Source: Argopecten irradians
Taxonomy: Eukaryota; Mollusca; Bivalvia; Pectinida; Pectinidae
Direction: 5' to 3'
Length of the DNA: 64,000 nt
NCBI RefSeq assembly: GCF_041381155.1
Contig: NC_091134.1
Coordinates: forward strand, 4,573,755 to 4,637,754
Shown: piece after piece, positions 11,484 through 23,255 of the stretch
Numbering within the stretch: the stretch's first letter is position 1
How the letters are laid out: each line of letters opens with the position of its first letter
Notes under the pieces: generated by a model
What the model saw: only the letters and a program-made list of their open reading frames with translations
The model's database searches: none
Told to the model about the DNA's origin: nothing
Translations under genes and position numbers: made by a program

Positions 11484-14400
11484 TTAGATGTTCATCATCC
11501 CGATGTCCTTAGAGATCACAGTCACTACACCTTCGTCTTCTGAGTCCGGTAACGTTGGTTTTATTCCAAGAACTCTCTGTTTGTGGCGTTCCTCTGCCCT
11601 TTTCTTCTTTTCCATTTTTTTCTGTTCTTTCTTTTGTTTATTTGAAATGGTTATTATGCTCTGCAATTAAAATAGTATTCATGTTTCATTTTGTTTTCAT
11701 CACATTCCTGAACAACATAACATTTGGAGTAGTACGATTTCTGTCAATATAATGAACATGAAATAATAATTAAGATCAATAACATTGATTGCATACTATT
11801 AACCAGATGTCTTACCGAAGTTTCCTCAATCCAAATAAGTAAAGTAACTTAGACACATTTTTAGAAAAAAAACCTACATAAGTATTAATTGATATGCTAT
11901 TAATTGCATGAAAATGTAGCAAATTTTATTGCAGAATATTTTCAGAGTATGTTAATTTATTAATTGATAAAGCTAACTTACAAAAAATAAACACATCAAT
12001 TAGTAGAAATGAAATGTATTCATCACATTCACAATTAAAATATCTGCATGACCCTAGTGAAAAAATTTCTATCCACACATGGACATCCTGTGTATGTATA
12101 ATATTTTCAATAGAATTACCAAGGTAGTTGTATGAGTATGATCCCTTTATACAAAACTGTATCAGATGTCCATGTATAATGTACTGACATAACCAGGAGA
12201 TAAAGGCATACCTTTGCACTTTGAGTCTTAGGTCGTGCCCCACTGGCAGAGCTCAGCGAACTGTACCCTGAACTACCTCCGTAGCTGTTGTCTCGGGAAT
12301 GTACCGGAGTAAAAGTGTCGGACGATACACCGCTATCCATAGAAGTTATCTCTGATGGTCCTGATGAGGTGTCCTCAAGTTCTCCTAAATTTACGAAAAT
12401 ATTAAGCACATAAAAATAACTTATTCAGAAAAAAAACCATAAAACAATTATTATCTTGATACAATAAAGTATGGTAACTGTTATTTTATGTCTCTTAATC
12501 TATTGACCATCAGTTATTTACCTGGTTGTATCTTAATTATCATTTAGGAATAAGAATCAATCTTTATGTTACATTCATGGAAGTACTTTGTACTTTTAAC
12601 AAGGGAAGATAATACCCCAGACGAGGTAATGTTCCAATGGAGATAATGTCCTAGGAGAGACAATGTCCTAGTGGGAGATATTGTCCCAACAGGATAATGT
12701 TCCAGGGGAGATAATGTCCTGGGGAGATAATGTCCTGGGGAGATAATGTCCCAGGAAGGAAATGTCCCAAGGAGACAATAACCTAGGGGAGATAATGTCC
12801 TAAGAGAGTTAATGTCCTCGGGGAGAAAATTCCCAAAGAGATAATGTCCCAGGGGAGATAATGTCCCAAGGAGATAATGTCCTAGGATAATGTGATAATG
12901 TCCTAGGAGAGACAATGTCCTAAGGGGAGATAATGTCCCAGAGAGAAAGTGTCCCAGGGAAGATAATGCCTCAGGGAGGAAATGTCCCAGGGGAGATAAT
13001 AAATGCACAAAGGGAGATAATGTCCTTGGGACACCATAGGACTAAGATTAGATGGTTACCTTCCATTTCCATTAGTTGTAGAAGCTGACTGATGGCGAGA
13101 TCAACATCATACTGGCAATCCATCAACATCTGGGTCACTCGACTTTCATCCTGTAGATTAGAAGACATTGTAATGTGATGGCTCCAAGATAATCACCATA
13201 AATGTGGACCATATCAAGGTTGAAAAATATATTTTATTTTTATACTATGAATGATTAACATGATACAAAGACTCATTTAAAAAAACACTGAAAAAATGCC
13301 ATTTGGTAATCTTTGTTGTACAAAAGCAAATTGTTGTTCAACTTAAATGTTCAAGGAATTGATCTTCACTCACACAAATGCAAGGATAATCAAATGATTC
13401 ACATTAACTACCGTGAATTAAATTTTTTATTTCAAACAGTACATACCACACATCCAGTAGCCATCATTACTTCGTGTTCAATACTCTGTTCATCCCTGAA
13501 TGCAGACACCATGCCCTGACCTTTAACCTCTGACTGTTGACCTTTGGCAGCAGATGATGTGTTGATCTTCATGGTCGGTCTCCCAGACTTGTCTGTCCCA
13601 CAATCAACCTATGACATGAAGACAAGTCACCAACATTGTTTATTTGATAGGATGTATTCTGTTAACCTTACTCCAAAAGAACTGATCTCTAAGTCTGACA
13701 AATTGATCATGCCATCATAAAATGAATAAAAAGTAAATTTTTAGTCCAATTTTGAATTTTGTGTAGATCTATATAAAATAAGTAAGACTTGACCTTGAGC
13801 CTATTTTTCATATTATTACTGAAATGACCTTGAGAACAACTGATAGATCTATATGACCTTGAGTTAGGTACTGACCTTGAGAAAAAGAAGTGATAGATCT
13901 ATATGACCTTGAGTTAGGTACTGACCTTGAGTCTGATATTGGCCTGGGATTCAGTGTTGTCGTTGAGGCGTCGAACACTGGAGTAGTGGTCACCATTGTG
14001 GTAGGCGATGTGTATCTGTCGAGCATTGGGTGTCGGAGAGGAGAGGCCTTGTATCTGTAAATCATACAGTCTTCTGTTACTGTAGTGTAAAGCACCCTTC
14101 TATTGCCAATCTAGTTTGTCTTAAACAATTAACATTTCCATCAATATTGTAAAATGTTTTTTCAGTAATTCATATATCCGTGAAAGTAAGATTAACACAA
14201 AAATGTGCTAAATTGGAAATTTAACAGCTACGAAAGTTGATAGTAATGTATCACATAGACTTTGTTCAGACATCGCGAAATTTGCCAGTCCAACAGACAT
14301 GTCCGGCAAAATTTGACTAACCGCCTATTTTAAAATCCAGTCCAAACCGACCGTCCGGCAATTATAGAGTAGTGGAGGTCGGTAAAAATGGCATCTCTGA

Positions 14401-17400
14401 AGTATTACGCAGATACTAAACCTGGTAAAAACGTAAACTGCATAAGATAATCTTGAAAACAGCTGCCTGGATACTAATTACAGGAAGTTATCTTTACTTA
14501 AAAAATTCACACTAATGTTTGGTCCGGCAAAATCTTGTTCGGTTCGGATTACTCACAGTCCTTACCGGTCAGAATGTCCGACCATTCTTTTCAACTTTCG
14601 CGATATCTGTTTGTAAGATGTAAACATTATACAATATCAAGGGTTTAAACCATCCAAGGTTACTCTTGATGTTTTATAAACAATAGTTAACATACATACC
14701 AGTAGGAAGGGAGAGCCTAGTTGATGGATGATCACGTTGACCTGTTGTAGTCGAGCAAATGCTACAATTGCATCATTTCCTGCATAGGTTCCAATTTTCC
14801 GTAAATTTTGAACTGAAAGGAGACATAAAGTTCATTATGAACTGTTTTTAAACTCTTTGTGTAAGGTTTATGGTGATGGATGCCAATAAGACAATCTGAT
14901 TGACAAGTATAAGGTCATTCTAAGGCCATTCCAATTTGATTTCTTGTTCTTCGGATTTTGGAATTTTAAAATAGGAGCGAGCAAACAAATTTTTTTTAAT
15001 TCTAAAAATATTTTGAAAGCGGAAAAAATTGGAGCGAGCGAATATTTTCACAGTATTTTTTATTAGACTTTAATTTTTATTTCGTGAAATAACATTTACT
15101 AGTAATAACCGAGTTTTTATGTTAAAATATTAGTTTTGCTGTTTCCTTCAGTGTTTCCGATATTCATAACTGTATCAAAGATGTAAAAATGGAAGTCTAA
15201 TATTTAGGTATTTGTGCAGCTATTGAAAATATGCTATTACACAAAATGCTTTCAACGCATGGTATATTTCAATTTTAATACAAATCATAAAAATTTTAAT
15301 ATTGAATAGAATGTTTAATACTGAAAAGGAAACAGTCAAGAAAGTTTTACTTAATGTCAATGATTTCAATATTAACTTGCTGTTGACAGAGCTATCAGCA
15401 AAAACCAACAAACTAATAGAACAGTCAGGTATTAGCATTAATGGAAAATCTTTTAAACCAATATAACGTCATCCGACATGTACATTCTTTCTTAGTTGTT
15501 ACATAATATTGTATGGAACTGACTATTTTTTAGCAAGTTTCTTACTTAGCTGCTCATTCTTAAAATGATATAATGTTTATACATGTAACTACAAAGTATA
15601 AACAACAAGATAACTCATTTTAATTTAAATATATGAACAGTATGGCTCAAAAGTTTCACGACATGTATCTCAGCATTTAAATCATAAAAGAAATATTCTA
15701 AATTTATTTCTTATTATTTTCTCATGAAACGGTTTGTGTAAATCAAACGTAAACAAACATATAACCTATCAACACAAAAATGAAGGCAGATGTATGTTAT
15801 ATTGTCGTAGAAGTCAAAATGAAACATATGTAACACTAAGTTTGGATCCCAGTAAAGTGTGTAATTTACTACCGATGTTTGACCAAATAGCAGATGAATT
15901 GTTACCTAGCTAGCTGCTACTAAGTCATGCAGTCAAAACATGTTTGCAATTGTAAGCTATGTGGGCAACGTGTCAAAATTCACACTGACCAAGTCTTAAG
16001 ATATAAGGTAATTGAGGTGTTTAGTTAATTAATTAGCGATTGCCATCAAATAATTGAAATGCTTGATTACCGTTTTTCGTTTGTAAGTCGACCAGTCAAA
16101 TCACATGTCATGGTCGCCATTTTTAAAGTGAGATCTAATGCAATGTCTTTTAAAACAGTTGCGAACATCGGCAAAAACAGACTGAAATCGGGACACGTCA
16201 TATCAAAAAGTATGCGTCCCTCAGTCTCTATATCTAAGTACCACTCTGTCTGCACGTGGTGGCGGAAAACTTGAAATTTATGTTGTTGTATAGGTTTGTA
16301 AGACGCTTGAGGGTTTGAAGAGACAATGCACGAATAGTTCAAACCTCAGAGTGACCAGGAAATGGTGACTAGTAAAAATGAACCATATAAAAATTTGCTC
16401 GGGTTCGTCAGACTCTTAGACAAAAAATGAGGAGCGGTAAAAAATTGTTTTATTTTTATTTCATTTTCGGAAAATAGGAGCGGGAAAGCCGACAAACAAG
16501 AAATTAAATTGGAATGGCCTAAAAAATGTCTTAATGACCTAACTTTAATGCACTTCATAATGTCTTAAGGTGATTCCGATACACAAATTTTTATCATTAT
16601 AGCTTCATAGGTTTACAAATTATTGACTAGAAATTTTTTTATCAAAAACAGACTTATTTGACCTTTGACCCTTCTGTAAGCTAGCTAATTAAGTCACAGA
16701 GAATATATGACAATGCAGTCACTTATCTGGAGCGATGTTAGTATATAAATAATAAGCTCTAGGTTTTGATGAAAAATCCTCATTCATTGAAATTAAATAA
16801 TAAACATTAAAATAAACGACTCCGAGAACAAACAATAGAAGAACCAGCTTACATCCCAGGTAATGTTTCTCCACACAGATTGTAGTCTTGCACTTTTTGA
16901 AAAAAAAAAAAAATCATTTTTTTTTATTTGTCTAGTTAATTTTCATTACTATCCTTATCTATAAGTCTTAGTCCATCTCTGGGAAGTGTTAGTCGATACA
17001 AAGGAGGTGAGAGAGTACATTCAGTCCCCAGTACATTTATGATGATTTATCACTCTCTGAGGACAGTGTCTTTGATACCTGATTAAGTCTTCACACTCTA
17101 TCATACAACAGTCCACCTTACACTACAGTGAACATAATCTATCAACTCCTATCATTCTCGGCTATTTTTATAACAAAAACCAGCACATCCAGAAGTTCAT
17201 CAATCCTTTATATCATGTTTGGGAGTAGAATGTAATATAGGATATATGCTAATTTCACTTGCTATATCATAGACTTAATTAATTCCTTAATTCATAAAAG
17301 AAATTTATTCCAGGCTTTTCATCAAATTTCCTAATCTCACCAAACATATATGTACTGTGATTTCAAAAAATAGTATAAATTCAGAAGTGGTTAACTATAA

Positions 17401-18253
17401 GGTGTTAAAAAACAAAACACCCTCTCCAGGCCCTCTGCGCCACACGATATCAAGGCCTAATTAATGTAATCAACTGCTGGGCCTATCACCATGACCAGAT
17501 AAAGATGTACAGAAGGTGGTTGAAATTTTTCTTGGACATCCAACCACTAAAACCTAGCATGTTCATAGGGAATGCTAATTGATTGAAACCCAACTTAACG
17601 TGATCAAGAAGAAGACATAAAAACTTACTGTGTCGATCAAAGGGAACATCATCTTCAACAAAAGGTTCGAAGTCATCGCGATGATCCGACATGTAGTTAA
17701 CAACATCATATCGGTATTTGAAATGGTTTCTACCATGACCTTCAAGTTGATCCCCCAAGGCACGGAAAAGACAATTCCTACAAAAATAAATTATATACTA
17801 CAATATTTATCTAAATGGTTTCTACCATGACCTTCAAGTTGATCCCCCAAGGCACGGAAAAGACAATTCCTACAAAAATAAATTATATACTACAATATTT
17901 ATCTAAAGTGCACATAACACAATATTTGTTTTACTGAAATGTAGAGTGTCATGCAATGTGATTGTTTGTTGGTCTGATGAAAATAATATATCCTTGGGCA
18001 ACACATTTGCGCTAGGTGACATTTTGACATGATTGAATCTGAGATTATGTTATTCAGCAAGGAACTTATACCTTTACATACATGTACAAGATAAAATGTC
18101 ACCAATAACTGTAAATATGGTGATAAGATCAATTAGAAAATATATAGTATATCACAACATTGATCAACTTTCTCAGGTTGTGCTTAACTTTATACAAAAA
18201 ATGAATACATTTTTCTGGTACATTTTGTCTTTTTATGATAATAAGATACTTCT

Positions 18254-18298
<45 letters not shown>

Positions 18299-19393
18299 TC
18301 TGTGCTGCCATATAATCTTGCTCATCATGATTTGCCAATTGATGTCTTCTTTAGTTATTTAGCCAAAGACTATATAATTCCACTTCATTAAGATGAGTGT
18401 ACCCTCATGTTAAAGGTGCATTGTGGTACTGTAAGCTAGGATCTAAGATTATATACTTCAGTAATGATGATGCTTACCCATCTCCAGGGATATCCCTTAA
18501 CTACAGACCACGATACTTACCCATCTCCAGGGATATCCCTTAACTGCAGACCACGATACTTACCCATCTCCAGGGATATCCCTTAACTGCAGACCACGAT
18601 ACTTACCCATCTCCAGGGATATCCCTTAACTGCAGACCACGATACTTACCCATCTCCAGGGATATCCCTTAACTGCAGACCACGATACTTACCCATCTCC
18701 AGGGATATCCCTTAACTGCAGACCACGATACTTACCCATCTCCAGGGATATCCCTTAACTGCCGACCACGATACTTACCCATCTCCAGGGATATCCCTTA
18801 ACTGCAGACCACGATACTTACCCATCTCCAGGGATATCCCTTAACTGCAGACCAAGATACTTACCCATCTCCAGGGATATCCCTTAACTGCAGACCACGA
18901 TACTTACCCATCTCCAGGGATATCCCTTAACTGCAGCAGACCACGATACTTACCCATCTCCAGGGATATCCCTTAACTGCAGACCACAATACTTACCCAT
19001 CTCCAGGGATATCCCTTAACTGCAGACCACGATACTTACCCATCTCCAGGGATATCCCTTAACTGCAGACCACGATACTTACCCATCTCCAGGGATATCC
19101 CTTAACTGCAGACCACGATACTTACCCATCTCCAGGGATATCCCTTAACTGCAGACCACGATACTTACCCATCTCCAGGGATATCCCTTAACTGCAGCCC
19201 AATCTTGTTGAGCTGCATCTTGAAGCTAGGGATTTTTTCCATCGTCAGCCAGGTAAGATGCTGCCTGTCGGCCACGCCTGTGTTGTTCACGGACGGCACG
19301 CTCTTCACGCTTCCGTGACACAACATCTTGTCTATAGTGCTGAGACTTCGTCATTCTCGGGTCATAAACGTACTGTACGCCTCTCGCAGACAT
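11484..19393 (-). CDS. OTUD3: OTU domain-containing deubiquitinase 3 (OTUD3), 8 coding exons
   Basis: OTUD3 is a cysteine deubiquitinase; in mammals it removes ubiquitin from substrates such as PTEN. Coding exons in transcript order are 19169-19393, 17629-17777, 14700-14812, 13926-14054, 13447-13608, 13060-13150, 12212-12384 and 11484-11660, all with GT-AG borders and matching phases. They total about 405 residues, against about 398 in human. Visible features are a basic N-terminus ([11 protein letters not shown]); the OTU core with the catalytic Asp/Cys motif [18 protein letters not shown] split between exons 1 and 2 (Cys about 77); [22 protein letters not shown]; catalytic His in [14 protein letters not shown] (about 185); a UBA-like segment over exons 5-6 ([17 protein letters not shown]); a Ser-rich linker (exon 7); and a basic coiled tail [20 protein letters not shown]. 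One extra base in an A-run (19233-19238) breaks exon 1, and splice junctions are duplicated nearby. Confidence 0.93.
12590..13025. repeat. Degenerate minisatellite in OTUD3 intron 6 (gggagataatgtccta type)
   Basis: About two dozen diverged copies of a 16-18-bp unit, ggggagataatgtcccag or similar, lie between exons 7 and 6. The array begins close to the donor side of exon 6 (exon starts at 13060). A 154-residue open frame across it on the minus strand is simply repeat translated. Confidence 0.8.
13841..13931. repeat. 50-bp tandem duplication that copies the OTUD3 exon 4 splice donor
   Basis: The segment starting tgatagatctatatgacctt occurs at 13841 and 13891, exactly 50 bp apart, and both copies include gtactgaccttgag. 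On the minus strand that reads CTCAAG|GTCAGTAC. The true donor (exon 4 ends at 13926) therefore has an identical second copy 50 nt further into the intron. Confidence 0.8.
14921..16521. mobile_element. Non-autonomous inverted-repeat transposon in OTUD3 intron 2
   Basis: The left end (14923 on) reads aggccattccaatttgattt followed by cttgtt. The reverse complement of the right end (up to 16519) reads aggccattccaatttaattt followed by cttgtt. The next bases on both sides carry a 'taggagcg' motif, so the inverted repeats extend inward with divergence. The 1.6-kb interior has no transposase-like frame. This fits a non-autonomous DNA transposon; superfamily is undetermined and I could not define a target-site duplication. 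Confidence 0.6.
16522..17628. other. Remainder of OTUD3 intron 2, non-coding
   Basis: AT-rich intron with an A/T-run near 16900-16925 and no supported gene or repeat family. Confidence 0.5.
17721..17904. repeat. 92-bp tandem duplication of the OTUD3 exon 2 acceptor and catalytic-Cys codons
   Basis: Two 92-bp copies lie end to end at 17721-17812 and 17813-17904. Each contains the minus-strand acceptor TTTTTGTAG and the first 57 nt of exon 2, encoding [19 protein letters not shown], including the catalytic Cys. The 17721 copy continues into the real exon. The 17813 copy is cut off and, read on, meets a stop within about ten codons. Identity appears complete, so the event is recent. Confidence 0.9.
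18256..18297. repeat. (TG)n microsatellite
   Basis: About 20 uninterrupted TG dinucleotides in OTUD3 intron 1. Confidence 0.95.
18473..19197. repeat. 43-bp minisatellite (17 copies) built from the OTUD3 exon 1 / intron 1 junction
   Basis: The unit (for example ccatctccagggatatccct then taactgcagaccacgatact ta) repeats 17 times with only scattered changes; one copy carries an extra cag near 18935. On the minus strand each unit reads CTGCAG, then 23 nt encoding the last residues of exon 1 (LRDIPGDG), then a strong donor, GG|GTAAGT. The copy nearest 19197 is the genuine exon end. Reading through any unit meets an in-frame TAA made by the donor itself (GGG TAA), so only the first donor gives an intact OTU motif. 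Confidence 0.95.
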
Positions 19394-21865
19394 TGACTAA
19401 AGTCTAAAGTTGTCTCTGTAAAAGACAGGGAGATATACACATACAGTACCACTATCAAAGATATATATATATTTACATTTACTTGTCATTTCTACTATAT
19501 AAACTAACTAAGGTAAAGTGAAATATACGGTGGTATAACTGACACCCAAAATGTGACCATTATGACGTCACTAGTGTTGACATGGTGATGTCAACTGATC
19601 ACTGTCAAAATGGCTGTTCCATCTCCTGGATAAAATTGTTGTGGATAAACAATATCCTTGGTCTAACTTAAACAATGTTAATGCAGAGACCCCAAAATGA
19701 GTTGATAAATGTAAATAAAAGCATTAAACTATCTTCCTGTGGCATCTATGGTCTATATAGATGCCAGAGCTTTGCAGACAATCATCACATAATGCGCTAG
19801 AATGAAGATTGTTTGCAAAGCTATGGCATCTATATATCGACCATAGATATATAATTTATTAAGTTTAATGCTTAAATAACCACACAATTCATGACTGCAC
19901 TTGTCCATTTAAAAGTGACAGAAGTTTAATAATACAATTTAGATAATATATAATTGGCAGATTGATATAAAGACTAGCCTGTACAAAGTGTATTTGGTAA
20001 TATCTTTCTCTGCCTTCACTGTGGCTGCTAATGCTGACATGGCCACTGCATGCAATATCACATCGAATGAAACAAGGGGAAGTAACTCTGATATGTCAGA
20101 ATGTTGGGTATATAGCAGAACAAACACCCTAAGCATGCAACTCTGTTGCTACTTTACTTAGCCTTAAGCTGCATGGCTACTTAACCCAAAACCATAGGAC
20201 ACTTGTAGGCTGCATCAATAAAAATAGTTCAATTTAGGAGAATTTTAGGTTAAAGAATGTGAAATATAAACATAATTCAGCAGACAAACTCTACTTTGTA
20301 TATAGGGTACATATATATATACACACACAAGCTGTAACTTATCCTTCAACTGACAATAAAAGTATTCATTATAGTTTTTAATGCAGTGAGAACATTCCAC
20401 TTTAAAGGAATTTCAATGTAAATTTATTTACAAAGTCTATTATTCACAGATGATTTATTATGTAAATGTTTTGTCACACCATACTATTTAAATTTGCATA
20501 TATCCTTTGTATATAATGTCAACATAGTTAAATACCATAACAAGATTTACTGCCACATATTTTCACCTGCCAAAACTAGTTTCTCAGATTATCTTCAGAT
20601 CTATAAAAAATGTTGCAACCAAATCAGATCTGTCTGTGTTTGGTGTAGAGAGAAGAATAAGAAAATCAGAAGTAGCAGTATAGTTATGATAAATTTAATT
20701 TTAGAAAATATGCGCTGTACAAACAAATTTTATTTTAAAAGCATGACATACGGTCGACACAGTGTTATACTGAAGTCTGAAGGTCACTTAATTAGAATAC
20801 CTGGTAGATGTATTTTATCTGTCAATCAAATAGTTTGATCCATTTAATTGAGCTGGAACAACTTGCTTTATATAGGAAAGTAAATATCTGAAAGGTGTTT
20901 CATGCTGATTTTAGTTTTATTTTTTAGGAATCATGCAAACATTAACATCAAATATACATGTTGCCATATTACTATTAACTTAAGACAGTTTTAGAATTAG
21001 AAATGTATCAAAACCAGTTTTGTCAGAAATTCTTTGCCTATATCTCTCTCTATATAAAGATATATATATACCTCCAGTAGATTATGAAAAACAGCACTCG
21101 ATCTATATCCATAAAAAATTGAAATGTCTTAAATGTCCAAAACTATACCATCTTATATCTGTCAAAAAGGTGTTATTGAGTACCTGACTCTACCAGCTGA
21201 TATACATGTACAATGCTCTTAGAGGGTAGTGACAGGTACAAATCTCAAATTTCTCTGTTTTTAGTATTAAATCAACAAATCTACCCAATCTTTCGACAAA
21301 GATGCCATATCATGTTCTGATAGACTGGTACATCCGTTTATAACCTTGTACCTGGGGTAGTAAGGTATTGGTCCTACTGTACAATGTACTACTACCCTAC
21401 ATTACACCAGACATTGTAAACACATGACTAAAGGTTAATGGTTGTTTAGAATTTGTCACCTCATATAAAGTATAGTGATGCATACATATATAATGACAAC
21501 CATTGAAAAACTTTGATAAAATAAAATGGCAAAGTCCCAGTTTCACATAATTTAACCAATTTCAACAGACTTCACAAGCACAAAGTAGAAAATTAGCAAT
21601 TGAAATCATCAATATCATTTAAATTGTAATATTACTCATTTACATTAATACATATAAAAACCACAAAATTGAAATGGTTTGAAATTTTGCATTAAGTTTG
21701 CTTATCTGTGTTGGGACCATCCAGATATCCAGATAATTTTGTATACCAGTATATACAAGTGTACTATATTGAACCCTAGGGTCAGTGGTTTGATTGGTAC
21801 ATCTATATGTCATGTTAACAGTCGGGGTCTTTTTAAGGATCTGTCAGGTTTATTGGATGAGGAAA
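19394..21865. other. Intergenic or 5'-UTR-intron DNA between OTUD3 and TMCO4, left part
   Basis: No coding sequence recognised. Just upstream of the OTUD3 ATG the minus strand has GTCTTTTACAG, a good acceptor, implying a non-coding upstream exon. Near 19740-19850 the words tggcatctat(g) occur in opposite orientations around an AT-rich centre, a weak imperfect inverted repeat. Open frames here (19939-20136, 20494-20838) resemble nothing known. Confidence 0.5.
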
Positions 21866-23255
21866 GCCAGATTAACCTAAGAAGGGGGCCAGAGCCAAAA
21901 CTTATACAAGTTCTGTTCCCCTTCCCCCAAGGATGTTTGTGGCCAAATTTGGTTACAATCCATACAGAACTCTATGACTAGTAGCGATTTAAAGAATTTA
22001 CCTTCTATTTCCCCTATTGGGCCCCGCCCCTCCTGCCCCCCCGGGACCAGAGCCAAAATTTATACAAGTTCTGTTCCCCTTCCCCCAAGGATGTTTGTGG
22101 CTGATTTTGGTTACAATCCATGTTAAACTCTAGGACAAGTAGCGATTTAAAGGATTTACCTCTATTTCCCCTATTGGGCCCCGCCCCTCCTGCCCCCGGG
22201 GGGTCAGAGCCAAAATTTATACAAGTTCTGTTCCCCTTCCCCCAAGGATGTTTGTGGCCAAATTTGGTTCCAATCCATGCAGAACTCTATGACTAGTAGC
22301 GATTTAAAGGATTTACCTCTATTTCCCCTATTGGGCCCCGCCCCTCCTGCCCCCGGGGGGTCAGAGCCAAAATTTATACAAGTTCTGTTCCCCTTCCCCC
22401 AAGGATGTTTGTGGCCAAATTTGGTTACATTTCATTCAGAACTCTATGACTAGTAGCGATTTAAAGGATTTACCTCTATTTCCCCTATTGGGCCCCGCCC
22501 CTCCTGCCCCTGGGGGGCCAGAGCCAAAATTTATACAAGTTCTGTTCCCCTTCCCCCAAGGATGTTTGTGGCCAAATTTGGTTCCAATCCATGCAGAACT
22601 CTATGACTAGTAGCGATTTAAAGGATTTACCTCTATTTCCCCTATTGGGCCCCGCCCCTCCTGCCCCCGGGGGGTCAGAGCCAAAATTTATACAAGTTCT
22701 GTTCCCCTTCCCCCAAGGATGTTTGTGGCCAAATTTGGTCACAATCCAAGCAAAACTCTAGGACAAGTAGCGATTTATAGGATTTACCTCTATTTCCCCT
22801 ATTGGGCCCCACCCGTCCTGCCCCTGGGGGGCCAGAGCCAAAACTTATACAAGTTCTGTTCCCCTTCCCCCAAGGATGTTGATCAGAGCCAAAATTTATA
22901 CAAGTTCTGTTACCCTTCCCCCAAGGATGTTTGTGGCTGATTTTGGTTACAATCCATGCCAAACTCTAGGACAAGTAGCGATTTAAAGGATTTACCTCTA
23001 TTTCCCCTATTGGGCCCCGCCCCTCCTGCCCCCAGGGGGTCAGAGCCAAAATTTATACAAGTTCTGTTCCCCCTCCCCCAAGGATGTTTGTGGCCAAATT
23101 TGGTTACAATCCATGCAGAACTCTATGACTAGTAGCGATTTAAAGGAAATGTTGACGGACAGACGGGACGGACGGACGGACGGACGGACGACGGACGACG
23201 GACGCCGCGCCATGACATAAGCTCACCGGCCCTTCGGGCCAGATTAACCTAAGAA
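21866..23255 (+). mobile_element. 157-bp tandem-array element with GACGG run and hairpin end (Helitron/pearl-like)
   Basis: The word agagccaaaa starts units at about 21891, 22049, 22206, 22363, 22520, 22677, 22834 and 23042, giving a 157-bp period, with one 51-bp partial unit at 22885. After the last unit come gacggacggacgg repeats, gacgccgcgccatgacataa, gctcaccggcccttcgggcc and the right flank. The same 18 bases, gccagattaacctaagaa, occur at 21866-21883 and 23238-23255, bracketing the array. Units contain conserved gttccccttcccccaaggat and cctattgggccccgcccctc blocks. Helitron-like classification is inference from architecture; no enzyme is encoded. Confidence 0.7.

Noticed and set aside
12544..13008. 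154-codon minus-strand frame with Leu/Ser/Gly repeats
   Set aside because: Translated intronic minisatellite; it overlaps the spacing between OTUD3 exons 6 and 7.
18033..18362. 109-codon frame with a (Val-Cys)n run
   Set aside because: It is the translated TG microsatellite within an OTUD3 intron.
18473..19197. Regular 43-bp array resembling a CRISPR repeat array
   Set aside because: There are no spacers: units are contiguous and derive from an exon-intron junction of an animal gene.
22485..22962. Overlapping frames rich in Pro/Gly on both strands
   Set aside because: They are translations of the 157-bp tandem units.
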